This document shows positions 47,966-56,936 of a stretch of 64,000 nucleotides of DNA, one piece after another. The notes beneath the pieces were generated by a model. It did not search any database, was not told where the DNA came from, and was given only the letters and a program-made list of their open reading frames with translations. Each line of letters starts with the position of its first letter. The first letter of the stretch is position 1. Location: positions 145,146 to 209,145 of the forward strand of contig CAYYIP010000001.1 of the NCBI GenBank assembly GCA_964472015.1. Direction: 5' to 3'. The position numbers were made by a program, and so were the translations under genes. The DNA comes from JAAYTD01 sp964472015. Its GTDB lineage: Bacteria; Bacteroidota; Ignavibacteria; Kapaibacteriales; UBA2268.

Positions 47966-48748
47966 ATGATAGAAATTGTTAATATAGATGATACTCGTAT
48001 ATCACATTATAGAAGTTTAAAATTTACACCTTCGCAACATATAAAAGAAAATTTATTTATTGCTGAAGGTAGACGTGTTGTAGAAAAATTATTAAACAGC
48101 AATTTAGATATTATTTCTTTTTTTGCAACTACTGAATTTTATGATACATATTCAGAATTGATAAAAAAACATTTTATACCAAAAGAGCAACAATTTTTTG
48201 CTACAAAAGAATTAATGAAAGAAATTGTTGGCTTTAAAATACATACAGGTATAATGGCAATGGCTAAGCAACCAACAATGTATCCTATTTCCAATTTATC
48301 TGATACTATAATATCAGTAGATAACGTTGTTGATGCAGAAAATATAGGTGCAATTATAAGAAATATGGTAGCATTTAATTTTGATTCATTTTTGTACTCT
48401 AACTCTTCAAGTAGTCCATATTTAAGACGTGCTGTACGTGTATCTATGGGTACAATATTTAATACTAAAGTTTCACTTTCTACAAACTTTATACAAACAT
48501 TAAATGAATTAAAAAAACAAAATTACATAATAATTGCTGCTGAAATAAATAATAATTCTATAGATATTAACAATTATAAATTTCCCAAAAAACGTTTAAT
48601 AATTTTTGGAAATGAAGCAAAAGGAATTAGTAAAGAAATATTAAATATAGCAGATGCAATAATCCATATACCAATAAATTCTGAAGTTCCTTCAATAAAT
48701 GTAGCGGCAACTAGTGCAATATTTCTTAATATATTACAAAAACACTAA
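47966..48748 (+). CDS. SpoU-family RNA 2'-O-methyltransferase (TrmH/RlmB-like)
   Basis: 260 residues with an N-terminal substrate domain (LFIAEGRRVVEKLLNS) and SPOUT catalytic domain: DAENIGAIIRNMVAFNFDSFL, RRAVRVSMGTIFNTKV, LIIFGNEAKGIS and IHIPINSEVPSINVAATSAIFL. It should methylate rRNA or tRNA ribose; the exact site is not known. 41 bases before tadA on the same strand. Confidence 0.9.
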   Translation: MIEIVNIDDTRISHYRSLKFTPSQHIKENLFIAEGRRVVEKLLNSNLDIISFFATTEFYDTYSELIKKHFIPKEQQFFATKELMKEIVGFKIHTGIMAMAKQPTMYPISNLSDTIISVDNVVDAENIGAIIRNMVAFNFDSFLYSNSSSSPYLRRAVRVSMGTIFNTKVSLSTNFIQTLNELKKQNYIIIAAEINNNSIDINNYKFPKKRLIIFGNEAKGISKEILNIADAIIHIPINSEVPSINVAATSAIFLNILQKH

Positions 48749-48789
48749 GTTGTATAATTTATAATTTAATAATATATTACCTTATAAAG

Positions 48790-49263
48790 ATGTATACATT
48801 ACATGATTTTATGAATATTACTATAGCAGAGGCAAAATTATCTTTAGAATCAAACGATATTCCAATAGGAACAATAATAGTAAAGGATAATAACATTATA
48901 GCTAAAGCACACAATCAAGTTGAAAAATTAAAAAATCCGATAGCTCATTCTGAAATAATTGCAATAAATGAAGCAATTAACAAATTAGGAACAAAATATC
49001 TATATGATTGTGATATGTATGTAAATTTAGAACCTTGTATAATGTGTGCAGGTGCAATAGTTTTAGCAAGAATAAAAAGAATCTACATAGGAACAGAAAA
49101 TACACAAACAGGAGCTTGTGGTAGTTTGTACAATATATTACAAGAAAAACAACTTAATCATTATACAGAAATTTATAATGGAATTGCAAAAGAAGAATGC
49201 TCAAAATTAATTTCAAATTTTTTTCAGGATTTACGCAAAAAAGCAAATAAATGTCAAAAATAG
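48790..49263 (+). CDS. tadA: tRNA adenosine(34) deaminase
   Basis: Zinc deaminase that makes inosine at the wobble base of tRNA-Arg. 157 residues; motif I is HSEIIAINEA (HxE with Ser instead of the usual Ala), motif II EPCIMCAGAIVLARI. Length is normal. Its last 13 bases overlap the next ATPase gene in another frame. A related guanine or cytosine deaminase is unlikely given the ACGSLYN segment. Confidence 0.92.
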   Translation: MYTLHDFMNITIAEAKLSLESNDIPIGTIIVKDNNIIAKAHNQVEKLKNPIAHSEIIAINEAINKLGTKYLYDCDMYVNLEPCIMCAGAIVLARIKRIYIGTENTQTGACGSLYNILQEKQLNHYTEIYNGIAKEECSKLISNFFQDLRKKANKCQK

Positions 49264-50342
49264 AATTACTAAATATTTCAAAAAAGTATAAAAATGGAGT
49301 ACTTGCAGTAGATAATGTATCTTTTACAGCAAATGATGGTGAATTCATAGTATTAGTTGGACCGTCTGGATGTGGAAAAACAACAATATTAAGAATGCTT
49401 GCTGGCTTAGAGAATATAACGTCTGGGAAAATACTATTTGATGGTCAATGTATGAATAATATAGAAGCAAAAGATCGTGATATAGGAATGGTATTTCAAG
49501 AATATGCTCTTTATCCTCATTTAAATGTTTTTGAAAATATTGCATTTCCTTTAAGAGTAAAAAAAATATCTAAGCAAGATATAAAAAAACGAGTTACAGA
49601 AATCGCAGAACTAACAAAGTTAGAAGCATACTTAAAACGTAAACCATCTGAATTATCAGGCGGTCAACGTCAAAGGGTTGCATTAGCAAGAGCTATTGTT
49701 AGAAAACCACGTTTATTTTTATTTGATGAACCACTTTCTAACTTAGATGCAAAGCTTAGAGTACAAATGAGATGCGATATAACAACTTTACAAAAAGAAT
49801 TAAACGTAACTTCTATATACGTAACGCATGACCAAACAGAAGCAATGACAATGGGAAAAAAAATAGCAATACTAAAAGACGGAGTATTACAACAATATGG
49901 TACGCCTTTTGATGTATTTACTAATCCAAATAATATTTTTGTTGCTGATTTCATTGGACTACCACCTATAAATTTTTTTAATGGAAATATAGTTAATAAT
50001 ATATTTAAAGAAACGGATACATTAATAAATTTTAGTATACCTATAGAACTGCCAAATGGTAAATATACAATAGGAATAAGACCAGAAAGTTTATTTATAC
50101 AAAATAATGAATGGAAAATGGATACAATGATAAAATTAAATGTATATATAAATCGTATAGAATACCTTGGGAATGAAACTATTTTATATTTTTATAGTAA
50201 TAATAAAAAGATACAAAAAATAAAAATTAACTATTTTTTACAAGACATAAAAGAAGAAACTAAAATAGATATTTATTTTTCTTTAAAAGAAATATTGATT
50301 TTTGATGAAAGTGGAAACAAAGTACATAAACAGAATTTTTAA
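49251..50342 (+). CDS. MalK/UgpC-type ABC transporter ATP-binding protein
   Basis: 363-residue ATPase of the sugar/glycerol-phosphate CUT1 class. Walker A GPSGCGKTT, Q-loop MVFQEYALYPHL, signature ELSGGQRQR, Walker B LFLFDEPLSNLDAKLR, switch YVTHDQTEAMT. The C-terminal ~120 residues are a TOBE-like regulatory region (TIGIRPESLFI). No permease or binding protein is adjacent, so its partner is elsewhere or it is a shared ATPase. Its ATG lies inside the end of tadA. Confidence 0.9.
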   Translation: MSKIELLNISKKYKNGVLAVDNVSFTANDGEFIVLVGPSGCGKTTILRMLAGLENITSGKILFDGQCMNNIEAKDRDIGMVFQEYALYPHLNVFENIAFPLRVKKISKQDIKKRVTEIAELTKLEAYLKRKPSELSGGQRQRVALARAIVRKPRLFLFDEPLSNLDAKLRVQMRCDITTLQKELNVTSIYVTHDQTEAMTMGKKIAILKDGVLQQYGTPFDVFTNPNNIFVADFIGLPPINFFNGNIVNNIFKETDTLINFSIPIELPNGKYTIGIRPESLFIQNNEWKMDTMIKLNVYINRIEYLGNETILYFYSNNKKIQKIKINYFLQDIKEETKIDIYFSLKEILIFDESGNKVHKQNF

Positions 50343-50471
50343 CAATTTGAATTTATTAATATAAAAAAATTATTAAATATAAAATATAAATAATATATCA
50401 AAATTTTTATTTATATTTAGAAAACTTATAAATAGAAAAATATTTTATTCAATAAATTTAGGATATATAAA

Positions 50472-51176
50472 ATGAAAAAATTAATATTTATCTTAGCACT
50501 CGTTTTTATATACAATAATGCTTATTCAGAAACAGGTAAAGACGTATTATTATCAGTTGCAAAAGCAATGAATTATGAAAAACTAAAAGAATTTAAAAAT
50601 ACTAAAAAAGTAATCGAACTTAAAACAAATGGTTTAACAGCAGACATTATTTTACTTCAAAAAGGCAAAGATAAAATACGTATGGAATATAATATGATGA
50701 ATATGAAACAAATAATTATTAAAAATGGTGATGTATGTGCTATGATTTCTCCAATAGTAAAAGATTTAAGTTCAGACGATTGGATGAAAATGTTCTCGCA
50801 ATCTAATTCAGAAAATTTCAGTCCTCTTTCATTTTTAGATGACACAAATAAAATTATAGAATTAAAAGGAATAGAAGAATATAATGGAAAATCTTGTAAA
50901 AAAATAGAAATTAAAGAAAAAGAACCTATAAATAAAGATGTTGATAAGTTTTATATTTTTGTTGATGCAATAACTAACTGGATAGTAGGTACAAAAACAG
51001 AATTAAAAAATAAAGGAACAGTTGATATAACTTTTTCAGATATGAAAAAAATAAAAGGATTTGTTTATCCTGCATTATTTAAAACTAAAATGAATGGACA
51101 AGAAACATTAACAATGACTATAAAATCTTATGAAGTTAATATAAATTTAGATGATAAATTATTTGAAAAACCATAA
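50472..51176 (+). CDS. LolA-like outer-membrane lipoprotein-sorting protein
   Basis: 234 residues with a signal peptide (KLIFILALVFIYNNAYS). The mature part has the LolA/LolB-like half-barrel pattern: ADIILLQKGKDKIRMEYNMMNMKQIIIKNGD, then IKGIEEYNGKSCKKIEIKE and DAITNWIVGTKTELK. Such periplasmic proteins carry lipoproteins or lipids. It could be a diverged homolog with another cargo. Single gene with a strong terminator. Confidence 0.75.
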   Translation: MKKLIFILALVFIYNNAYSETGKDVLLSVAKAMNYEKLKEFKNTKKVIELKTNGLTADIILLQKGKDKIRMEYNMMNMKQIIIKNGDVCAMISPIVKDLSSDDWMKMFSQSNSENFSPLSFLDDTNKIIELKGIEEYNGKSCKKIEIKEKEPINKDVDKFYIFVDAITNWIVGTKTELKNKGTVDITFSDMKKIKGFVYPALFKTKMNGQETLTMTIKSYEVNINLDDKLFEKP

Positions 51177-51198
51177 AAATAAAATTTAAAATAGTTAT

Positions 51199-51232
51199 TA
51201 AAAAAAGAGCAATGTTTATTGCTCTTTTTTTA
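51199..51232 (+). terminator. Rho-independent terminator after LolA-like gene
   Basis: 15-base perfect stem around AAAAAAGAGCAAT with a 4-base loop and T run, between convergent genes; may also serve dapB (its stop is 82 bases away). Confidence 0.9.
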
Positions 51233-51314
51233 TAATATTTTTTAATAATTTATTATTTTATAAAATATTTTTCTTCTTTATTGCATAATATTTCTTTTTA
51301 TTTTATAAAATTAC

Positions 51315-52061
51315 TTATTTATATAATATATTATCTAATATATCAGCAAAATTATAGAACCCGGTTTTATTATATATCCATTTAGCAGCCAAAATAGCTC
51401 CTGTTGCAAGTCCATTTCGATTTTTAGCAGTATGTTGTATTTCAATAGTATCATTTTCCGAATCAACAAAAACAGTATGAATTCCAAATATATTTCCGCC
51501 TCTTAAAGAAGATATATGTAGTTCATTTGGTTCTATTTTTCTATTTAATAATTCAGTATTAATTTTTGTTTTACGATTATTATTTTCTAAAATTATATTG
51601 GCTATTGTTTTTGCAGTTCCACTAGGACTATCTATTTTATTATTATGATGTAATTCACTCATAAAAATATCATAGCCTTCAAATTTATTAATTAATAATG
51701 CAACTTCTTTTGCTAACTTTGAAAATATTTGAATACCAATAGAAAAATTAGATGCCCATACTACTCCGTTCCCACTTTTTTTACAATCCTCTTCAACTTG
51801 CTTTAAGTTATCGTACCAACCTGTAGTCCCAATAACTATATTTTTTTTCATTTTATTTAATATACTGATATGTTCCATTATAGAATCAGGAGTAGAAAAA
51901 TCAATAGCAACATCAAAATCATATATTTTATTTAAGCATAGCATATTATCTATATCAAAAATATCTGTAATATTCATATTATTTTTTATTGCTATATCTT
52001 CTATACATTTTCCCATTTTTCCATAACCTATAATGGCAATTTTAGGATTTATTTGTTCCAT
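51315..52061 (-). CDS. dapB: 4-hydroxy-tetrahydrodipicolinate reductase
   Basis: Lysine/diaminopimelate pathway enzyme. 248 residues: GYGKMGKCI cofactor loop, DVAIDFSTPDSIMEHI, VIGTTGWYDN and the active-site ELHHNNKIDSPSGTAK. Complete but at the short end of the family. No other dap gene is adjacent. Transcribed away from plsY. Confidence 0.96.
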   Translation of the reverse strand: MEQINPKIAIIGYGKMGKCIEDIAIKNNMNITDIFDIDNMLCLNKIYDFDVAIDFSTPDSIMEHISILNKMKKNIVIGTTGWYDNLKQVEEDCKKSGNGVVWASNFSIGIQIFSKLAKEVALLINKFEGYDIFMSELHHNNKIDSPSGTAKTIANIILENNNRKTKINTELLNRKIEPNELHISSLRGGNIFGIHTVFVDSENDTIEIQHTAKNRNGLATGAILAAKWIYNKTGFYNFADILDNILYK

Positions 52062-52138
52062 ATTAAAAAGACAATTTATTTAATGTATTAAAAATTACTA
52101 TATTATTAAAATTAAATTTAATTCGTTTATTATATATA

Positions 52139-52195
52139 CAAAAATACAATTTTTTTTGACAAAAAGATTTAAAATATAAAATACACTTATTTTTG
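52139..52195. promoter_or_regulatory. Divergent -7-like elements, dapB and plsY
   Basis: TATTTTTG on the minus strand at 52139-52146 (77 bases before dapB) and on the plus strand at 52188-52195 (58 bases before plsY). TTTG boxes nearby are not at the 19-20 base spacing. Confidence 0.45.
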
Positions 52196-52253
52196 TATAA
52201 ATTAATAGTTTTTCGTATTTTTAAAGTTCATAAAAATAAAGTACAAATTATCT

Positions 52254-52853
52254 ATGGCTTTAAATCTTGCAATAGTAATAATAGTTAGTTATTTAATAGG
52301 AACTATTCCTTTTTCATTAATTTTTACAAAATTATTTTACCATAAGGACCCCGGATACGAAGGTTCAGGAAATTATGGAGCTTTAAATAGTTACGAGATC
52401 ACTAATAGTAAGTTATTAGGAATTCTTGTTTTCATATTTGACGCATTAAAAGGAGTTGCTGTTGTTTGTTTTAGTTATTATGTTATATTTCCAAAATTAT
52501 TTTATGTTTTAATATCAATTATATTTGCAGTATTAGGACATAATTTTAATATATTTTTGAAATTTAAAGGTGGCCGTGGCTTAGCTACTTCTTTAGGTGC
52601 TTTATTAGTTTTTAACCCATTAATTGCAATTATATGGTGTTGTATATGGATAATGTTTTATAACATAATAAAGAAAGATATTATGTTTGCAAATAAATTT
52701 GCATTGATAATTACACCATTAATAATTATGTTAGCATCATATCATGTTTTCTTTTTTACACAATATAATTTTCATATGGAAGTATTTGAATACAAAATTT
52801 TCTCAATTATACTTTGTATGATAATATTAGCAAGCCATAATCGTAATAAATAA
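52254..52853 (+). CDS. plsY: Glycerol-3-phosphate acyltransferase PlsY
   Basis: Inner-membrane enzyme that acylates glycerol 3-phosphate with acyl phosphate. 199 residues with hydrophobic helices. SYLIGTIPFSLIFTKL, GSGNYGALNSYEITNS and KFKGGRGLATSLGALL correspond to the three PlsY motifs. Motif one reads GSGNYGALN where the common form is GSGNxGATN. 28 bases before hslO on the same strand. Confidence 0.92.
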   Translation: MALNLAIVIIVSYLIGTIPFSLIFTKLFYHKDPGYEGSGNYGALNSYEITNSKLLGILVFIFDALKGVAVVCFSYYVIFPKLFYVLISIIFAVLGHNFNIFLKFKGGRGLATSLGALLVFNPLIAIIWCCIWIMFYNIIKKDIMFANKFALIITPLIIMLASYHVFFFTQYNFHMEVFEYKIFSIILCMIILASHNRNK

Positions 52854-52881
52854 AATTAATTAAAAATAATTCACTAAAATT

Positions 52882-53781
52882 ATGTCAGAATTCTTAAAAG
52901 AAAAAATAAAAAATCGAGACCGAGTAATAAGAGTTTTATCAAAAAATGGACATTTTAGAGCAGTTGCAATAAAAAATACATCTTCTGCAATAGCTGCACA
53001 GGAAAAACATAACTTAAACAGTATATCTGCATATATATTAGCAAAAGTATTATCCTCTGTAACAATGCTTGCGTCATTTTTAAAAGGTGAAGAACGTATT
53101 TCAATAGAATTTAATAGTGATGGATATATTAATCATATTTATGCAGAAGCTTTAAATGTTGGAGAATGCAAAGGTTTTGTTTCTTTTTCAGAAAACTCTA
53201 AACCTGTATCAATATTATCAGAAATTATAGGAAAAGGAATATTAAAAGTTACTCGTATTTTGTATAATGAATTTGAACCAATAACAGGTATAGTACCTAT
53301 ACAGAAAGGAGATATATCAACAGATTTAGCATATTATTTCCTTCAATCAGAACAAATAGGTTCGGCTGTTGTTTTAGATGCAGACTTTGATGATAATGGG
53401 AAAATAATAGAATCTGGTGGTTTTATAATACAAGCGATGCCGGAAGCTACTGATGCTGAATTAAAAGAAATTGAACAAAAATTATCAAAAATAGATTCTA
53501 TTTGTAATGATTTTACACAAGGACTTACACTTACTGATATTTTAAAAAAATATTTACCTTTTGAATTTGACATAATTAAAAGTACACAAGTTGATTTTTA
53601 TTGCAGATGTAATAAAGAAAGTTTTATAAATAAATTACTATTACTGCCAATAGAAGATATAAAAGATATAAAAATGAAAAAGCAAAACGAACTTGTTTGT
53701 CAATTCTGTAATAAACATTATTATCTAGAAGAACGTGATTTTGAAAATATTATTAGCTTAATAAAGTCAAAACAAAATTAA
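52882..53781 (+). CDS. hslO: Redox-regulated chaperone Hsp33
   Basis: 299-residue holdase activated by oxidation of a zinc-bound cysteine cluster. The C-terminal CRCN...CQFC motif is present (FYCRCNKESF near 251, LVCQFCNKHYY near 272). N-terminal DRVIRVLSKNGHFRAVAIKNT and GDISTDLAYYFLQSEQI fit the family. Follows plsY. Confidence 0.95.
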   Translation: MSEFLKEKIKNRDRVIRVLSKNGHFRAVAIKNTSSAIAAQEKHNLNSISAYILAKVLSSVTMLASFLKGEERISIEFNSDGYINHIYAEALNVGECKGFVSFSENSKPVSILSEIIGKGILKVTRILYNEFEPITGIVPIQKGDISTDLAYYFLQSEQIGSAVVLDADFDDNGKIIESGGFIIQAMPEATDAELKEIEQKLSKIDSICNDFTQGLTLTDILKKYLPFEFDIIKSTQVDFYCRCNKESFINKLLLLPIEDIKDIKMKKQNELVCQFCNKHYYLEERDFENIISLIKSKQN

Positions 53782-53829
53782 ATTATTATAAAAACTTATA
53801 TACATTTTAATATATAAATAAAAAATATA

Positions 53830-53860
53830 TTTGTTTATAGATAAAAATATATTATATTTG
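53830..53860 (+). promoter_or_regulatory. Two-part promoter of secG (TTTG-N19-TATATTTG)
   Basis: TTTG at 53830-53833 and TATATTTG at 53853-53860, with a 19-base spacer, matching the Bacteroidota consensus. The secG start is 132 bases downstream. Confidence 0.65.
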
Positions 53861-53991
53861 TAATCTATATAGATTAAAATATTTAGAATAGAAATATATA
53901 AATTAGCACACGAAAAATATATTACAAAAGAAAGAAAATTAATTTAAGTTAAGATTTACTTAAAATTGAAATAAAAAAGGATAAATAAATT

Positions 53992-54345
53992 ATGTTTACA
54001 TTTTTGATGATTTTAATGATTATAATATCAGTACTTTTAATTTTAGTAGTACTTATACAACCCGGCAAAGGTGATATGGTTACGGGAATGGGAACAATTG
54101 GAGGTTCAATATCTTCTATGTTTGGTACGCGTCAAGCAATGAATTTACTCACAAAAATAACTATTATTTTAGCAGTATCTTTAATGGTACTTGCCTTATT
54201 AACAAATAAGTTCTTTATATATCAACCAGGTGAAGCAATTGTAAAACCAGTTACTGAAGGTGTTGCTGTACCTACTCAAAAAAATGTTCCATTACCAGTG
54301 CAACAAAATATACCGCCTCCGGCACCAGAAAATAAATCTAAATAA
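53992..54345 (+). CDS. secG: Preprotein translocase subunit SecG
   Basis: 117-residue membrane subunit of SecYEG. Two hydrophobic segments flank the family motif VLIQPGKGDMVTGMGTIGGSISSMFGTRQA. The C-terminal tail is proline-rich and soluble (VPLPVQQNIPPPAPENKSK). Monocistronic with its own promoter and terminator. Confidence 0.94.
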   Translation: MFTFLMILMIIISVLLILVVLIQPGKGDMVTGMGTIGGSISSMFGTRQAMNLLTKITIILAVSLMVLALLTNKFFIYQPGEAIVKPVTEGVAVPTQKNVPLPVQQNIPPPAPENKSK

Positions 54346-54399
54346 ATAATATATTATTTTGTAACAAATATAAATGATATATTATTATTAATAATAAAC

Positions 54400-54436
54400 A
54401 AATACAAATAGCCTGTATTACAGGCTATTTGTATTT
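54400..54436 (+). terminator. Hairpin terminator after secG
   Basis: 17-base perfect stem with a 3-base loop and GC-containing core (AGCCTGT), 55 bases after the secG stop; the right arm itself ends in T residues, followed by TTTAT. Confidence 0.88.
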
Positions 54437-54497
54437 TTATATATAACATATAAAAACTATATATTTATACTTTTACAAACACAATTAAAGTTTATTT

Positions 54498-54529
54498 TTT
54501 GTTAATTAATTTATGAATGTTTATATTTG
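54498..54529 (+). promoter_or_regulatory. Two-part promoter of folD (TTTG-N20-TATATTTG)
   Basis: TTTG at 54498-54501 and TATATTTG at 54522-54529 with a 20-base spacer; ATG 50 bases downstream. Confidence 0.65.
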
Positions 54530-54579
54530 TAAATACATTTACTTAAAATAATATATCTTATATATACTATAAAAATAAT

Positions 54580-55464
54580 ATGGCAATAATTATTGATGGA
54601 AAAAAAATAGCATCTGATATAATAGACGAAATAAAAACAGAAGTATCAGAATTAATAGCTAATAATAAAAAAAGACCAAAACTTGCGCTCTTATTAGTTG
54701 GCGAAGATCCCGCTTCACAAATTTATGTACGTAATAAAGAAAAACGTTGTAATGAAACGGGAATAGATTCTATTGTATTAAAAAAAAATGAGTCTATTAG
54801 TGAATTAGAAGTATTAAATATTATAAATCAATGGAATGCCGATGAAACAATTGATGGAATATTAGTTCAATTACCACTTCCAAAACATATAAATGAGAGT
54901 AAAATCCTTAATAATATTTCACCACAAAAAGATGTAGATGGCTTTCATCCTGAAAATGTAGGGAGATTAGTAACAGGAGTTCCATCTTTCGTTCCTTGTA
55001 CACCGCTTGGTATTTATGAATTATTAAAACGCTATGAAATCAACTTAAAAGGTAAACATTGTGTTGTATTAGGTAGAAGTAATATTGTAGGAAAACCAAT
55101 TGCTAATTTACTATACCAAAAAACACCTAATGCAAATGCTATTGTAACAATTTGTCATACTGCAGCACCAGATTTATCTTATTATACAAAACAAGCAGAT
55201 ATACTAATTGCTGCTGTAGGAGTACCTGAGTTAATAAAAGCAAAAGATTTAAAAGATAATGTAGTAGTAATTGATGTAGGAATAAACCGTATTGAAGATA
55301 CAAATACTGAAAAAGGATATCGTATAGTTGGAGACGTAGCTTTTAATGAAGTAATACATAAAGCTTCAGCTATTACGCCAGTTCCCGGCGGGGTTGGTCC
55401 AATGACAATTTCAATGTTACTTTTAAATACATTACGTTCAGCAAAGAAAGAAATATATAAATAA
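54580..55464 (+). CDS. folD: Methylenetetrahydrofolate dehydrogenase/cyclohydrolase
   Basis: Bifunctional one-carbon enzyme. 294 residues: VGEDPASQIYVRNKEK with the catalytic lysine, DGILVQLPLPKHI, DVDGFHPENVGRL, PCTPLGIYELLKRY, LGRSNIVGKPIANLL and PVPGGVGPMTISML. Complete. Followed by an acyltransferase after a repeated 75-base spacer. Confidence 0.97.
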   Translation: MAIIIDGKKIASDIIDEIKTEVSELIANNKKRPKLALLLVGEDPASQIYVRNKEKRCNETGIDSIVLKKNESISELEVLNIINQWNADETIDGILVQLPLPKHINESKILNNISPQKDVDGFHPENVGRLVTGVPSFVPCTPLGIYELLKRYEINLKGKHCVVLGRSNIVGKPIANLLYQKTPNANAIVTICHTAAPDLSYYTKQADILIAAVGVPELIKAKDLKDNVVVIDVGINRIEDTNTEKGYRIVGDVAFNEVIHKASAITPVPGGVGPMTISMLLLNTLRSAKKEIYK

Positions 55465-55469
55465 ATATG

Positions 55470-55535
55470 ACTATTTAAATATTATTATTTTACTATTTAA
55501 ATATTATTATTTTATTATTTAAATATTATTGTTCA
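55470..55535. repeat. Three tandem ~22 bp copies before the acyltransferase
   Basis: Copies at 55470-55491 and 55492-55513 are identical; a third, diverged and slightly shorter copy runs from 55514 to about 55535. Each contains ATTTAAAT. The array ends just before the TTG start. Confidence 0.85.
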
Positions 55536-55539
55536 AGAA

Positions 55540-56727
55540 TTGGAAAATATTATAAATAAAAATAAAATTAGTTCGCGTATACCATCATTAGATATAGCAA
55601 GATTAATAGCAATGTTAATGATGGCCCAAGGACATACTATATATTGTTTGTTAGATACAAATATAATAAATTCTGGTCGATGGTATTGGGAACTTTGGAC
55701 TTTTTTACGTGGTATTACTGCTCCTGTATTTCTTATGGTTTCTGGGGCAGTTCACATTTTTGCAAATAAACGAGATGAAAATGGAAAAATTAAATTAACA
55801 ACAATAAAAAGACGTTTTAGAACTTGTGGGATATTACTCTTTGTAGGTTATTTGTTACAACTGCCAGCAAATAACTTGTTTGATTTACCATTTTTAACAA
55901 TAGAAAATTGGTACAGTTTATTTAAAGTAAATGTATTACAAATGTTTTCTGTATCAATAGCCTTATTAACCATATTATACATAATAACACGTAAAAATTC
56001 AACATTAGCAATTATAACTTTTATATTAGGAAATATTATAATATTTACATCTCCAATAATATTAACAATAGATTGGTTTAATATATTGCCACTTCCTCTT
56101 GCGCCTTTTTTGTCTATGAAACATGGAACAATATTTCCTGTTTTCCCTTTTACTGCCTATCTATTATTTGGAACAACAATAGGATATTTTATACAACGTC
56201 AACCTGCTGAAAAACGTACTTTTTTCATAGCAACACGACTATTTATATTTGGTATATTGTATATAGGGATAGGGTATTTATATAAATATATAGTATCTTA
56301 TAATGGATTAGCGGCTGATAGTTATATACGTTTATCTACTATTTCACCACTATTAACAATAATAAGAGTAGGATTAGCAGCATTAGCAATTAGTATATCC
56401 GCATGGATATGTTTATTTTTTGAAAAATTAAAAAATCCAAAATGGTGGATAAAATTAGAAAATACAATAGGAATGTTTAGCAAAAGAGCACTATTTATAT
56501 ACGTAATTCATTTACTTATTATATATGGATGTTCACCGATAACTCATGGATTAATATATTTTTTATATCGTACAGATGTTTTTACGGCTATTTATGCTGC
56601 TTTTTTTGTCATATTCACTACAATGCTAATTGTTTATATTTATGATAAAACATTTTCAAAAATTAAAATAATGCAATTTTATAAATATTTTATTGTTGCT
56701 TTATTAATTTATAAATTATTTATATAA
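55540..56727 (+). CDS. Polytopic membrane acyltransferase-like protein (DUF1624/HGSNAT or Acyl_transf_3 type)
   Basis: 395 residues, about ten membrane helices. The N-terminus RIPSLDIARLIAMLMMAQGHT resembles the SxDxxRG...M...H motif of membrane acyltransferases, and TFLRGITAPVFLMVSGAVHIFANK follows. No ATG lies near the N-terminus; the frame upstream to a stop at 55498 has none, so TTG at 55540 is the best start. Substrate unknown; modification of an envelope glycan is plausible. Confidence 0.75.
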   Translation: MENIINKNKISSRIPSLDIARLIAMLMMAQGHTIYCLLDTNIINSGRWYWELWTFLRGITAPVFLMVSGAVHIFANKRDENGKIKLTTIKRRFRTCGILLFVGYLLQLPANNLFDLPFLTIENWYSLFKVNVLQMFSVSIALLTILYIITRKNSTLAIITFILGNIIIFTSPIILTIDWFNILPLPLAPFLSMKHGTIFPVFPFTAYLLFGTTIGYFIQRQPAEKRTFFIATRLFIFGILYIGIGYLYKYIVSYNGLAADSYIRLSTISPLLTIIRVGLAALAISISAWICLFFEKLKNPKWWIKLENTIGMFSKRALFIYVIHLLIIYGCSPITHGLIYFLYRTDVFTAIYAAFFVIFTTMLIVYIYDKTFSKIKIMQFYKYFIVALLIYKLFI

Positions 56728-56818
56728 AAATAATTTTCCATAAATAAAAAATAATACAATATATTTTCAACAAAAATAAAAATATTATAAAATTATTTTA
56801 TAGATACAATAAAAATGT

Positions 56819-56849
56819 TTTGAAAATTCAAAAAAAAATGTTATTTTTG
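56819..56849 (+). promoter_or_regulatory. Two-part promoter of rpsD (TTTG-N19-TATTTTTG)
   Basis: TTTG at 56819-56822 and TATTTTTG at 56842-56849 with a 19-base spacer. The region also forms an 11-base inverted repeat (56824-56834/56844-56854). The rpsD start is 88 bases downstream. Confidence 0.7.
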
Positions 56850-56936
56850 AATTTATATATATTGTAAATAAAACTAAATAAATTAAGTAAATAATAATAA
56901 TTAAAATAAATTAAAATAAAATTTTAGAGAACTTGT

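Noticed and set aside
52151..52195. Sigma70-type promoter starting at TTGACA before plsY
   Set aside because: No TATAAT-like box at 16-18 bases; the TATTTTTG element nearby fits the promoter type seen elsewhere in the window better.
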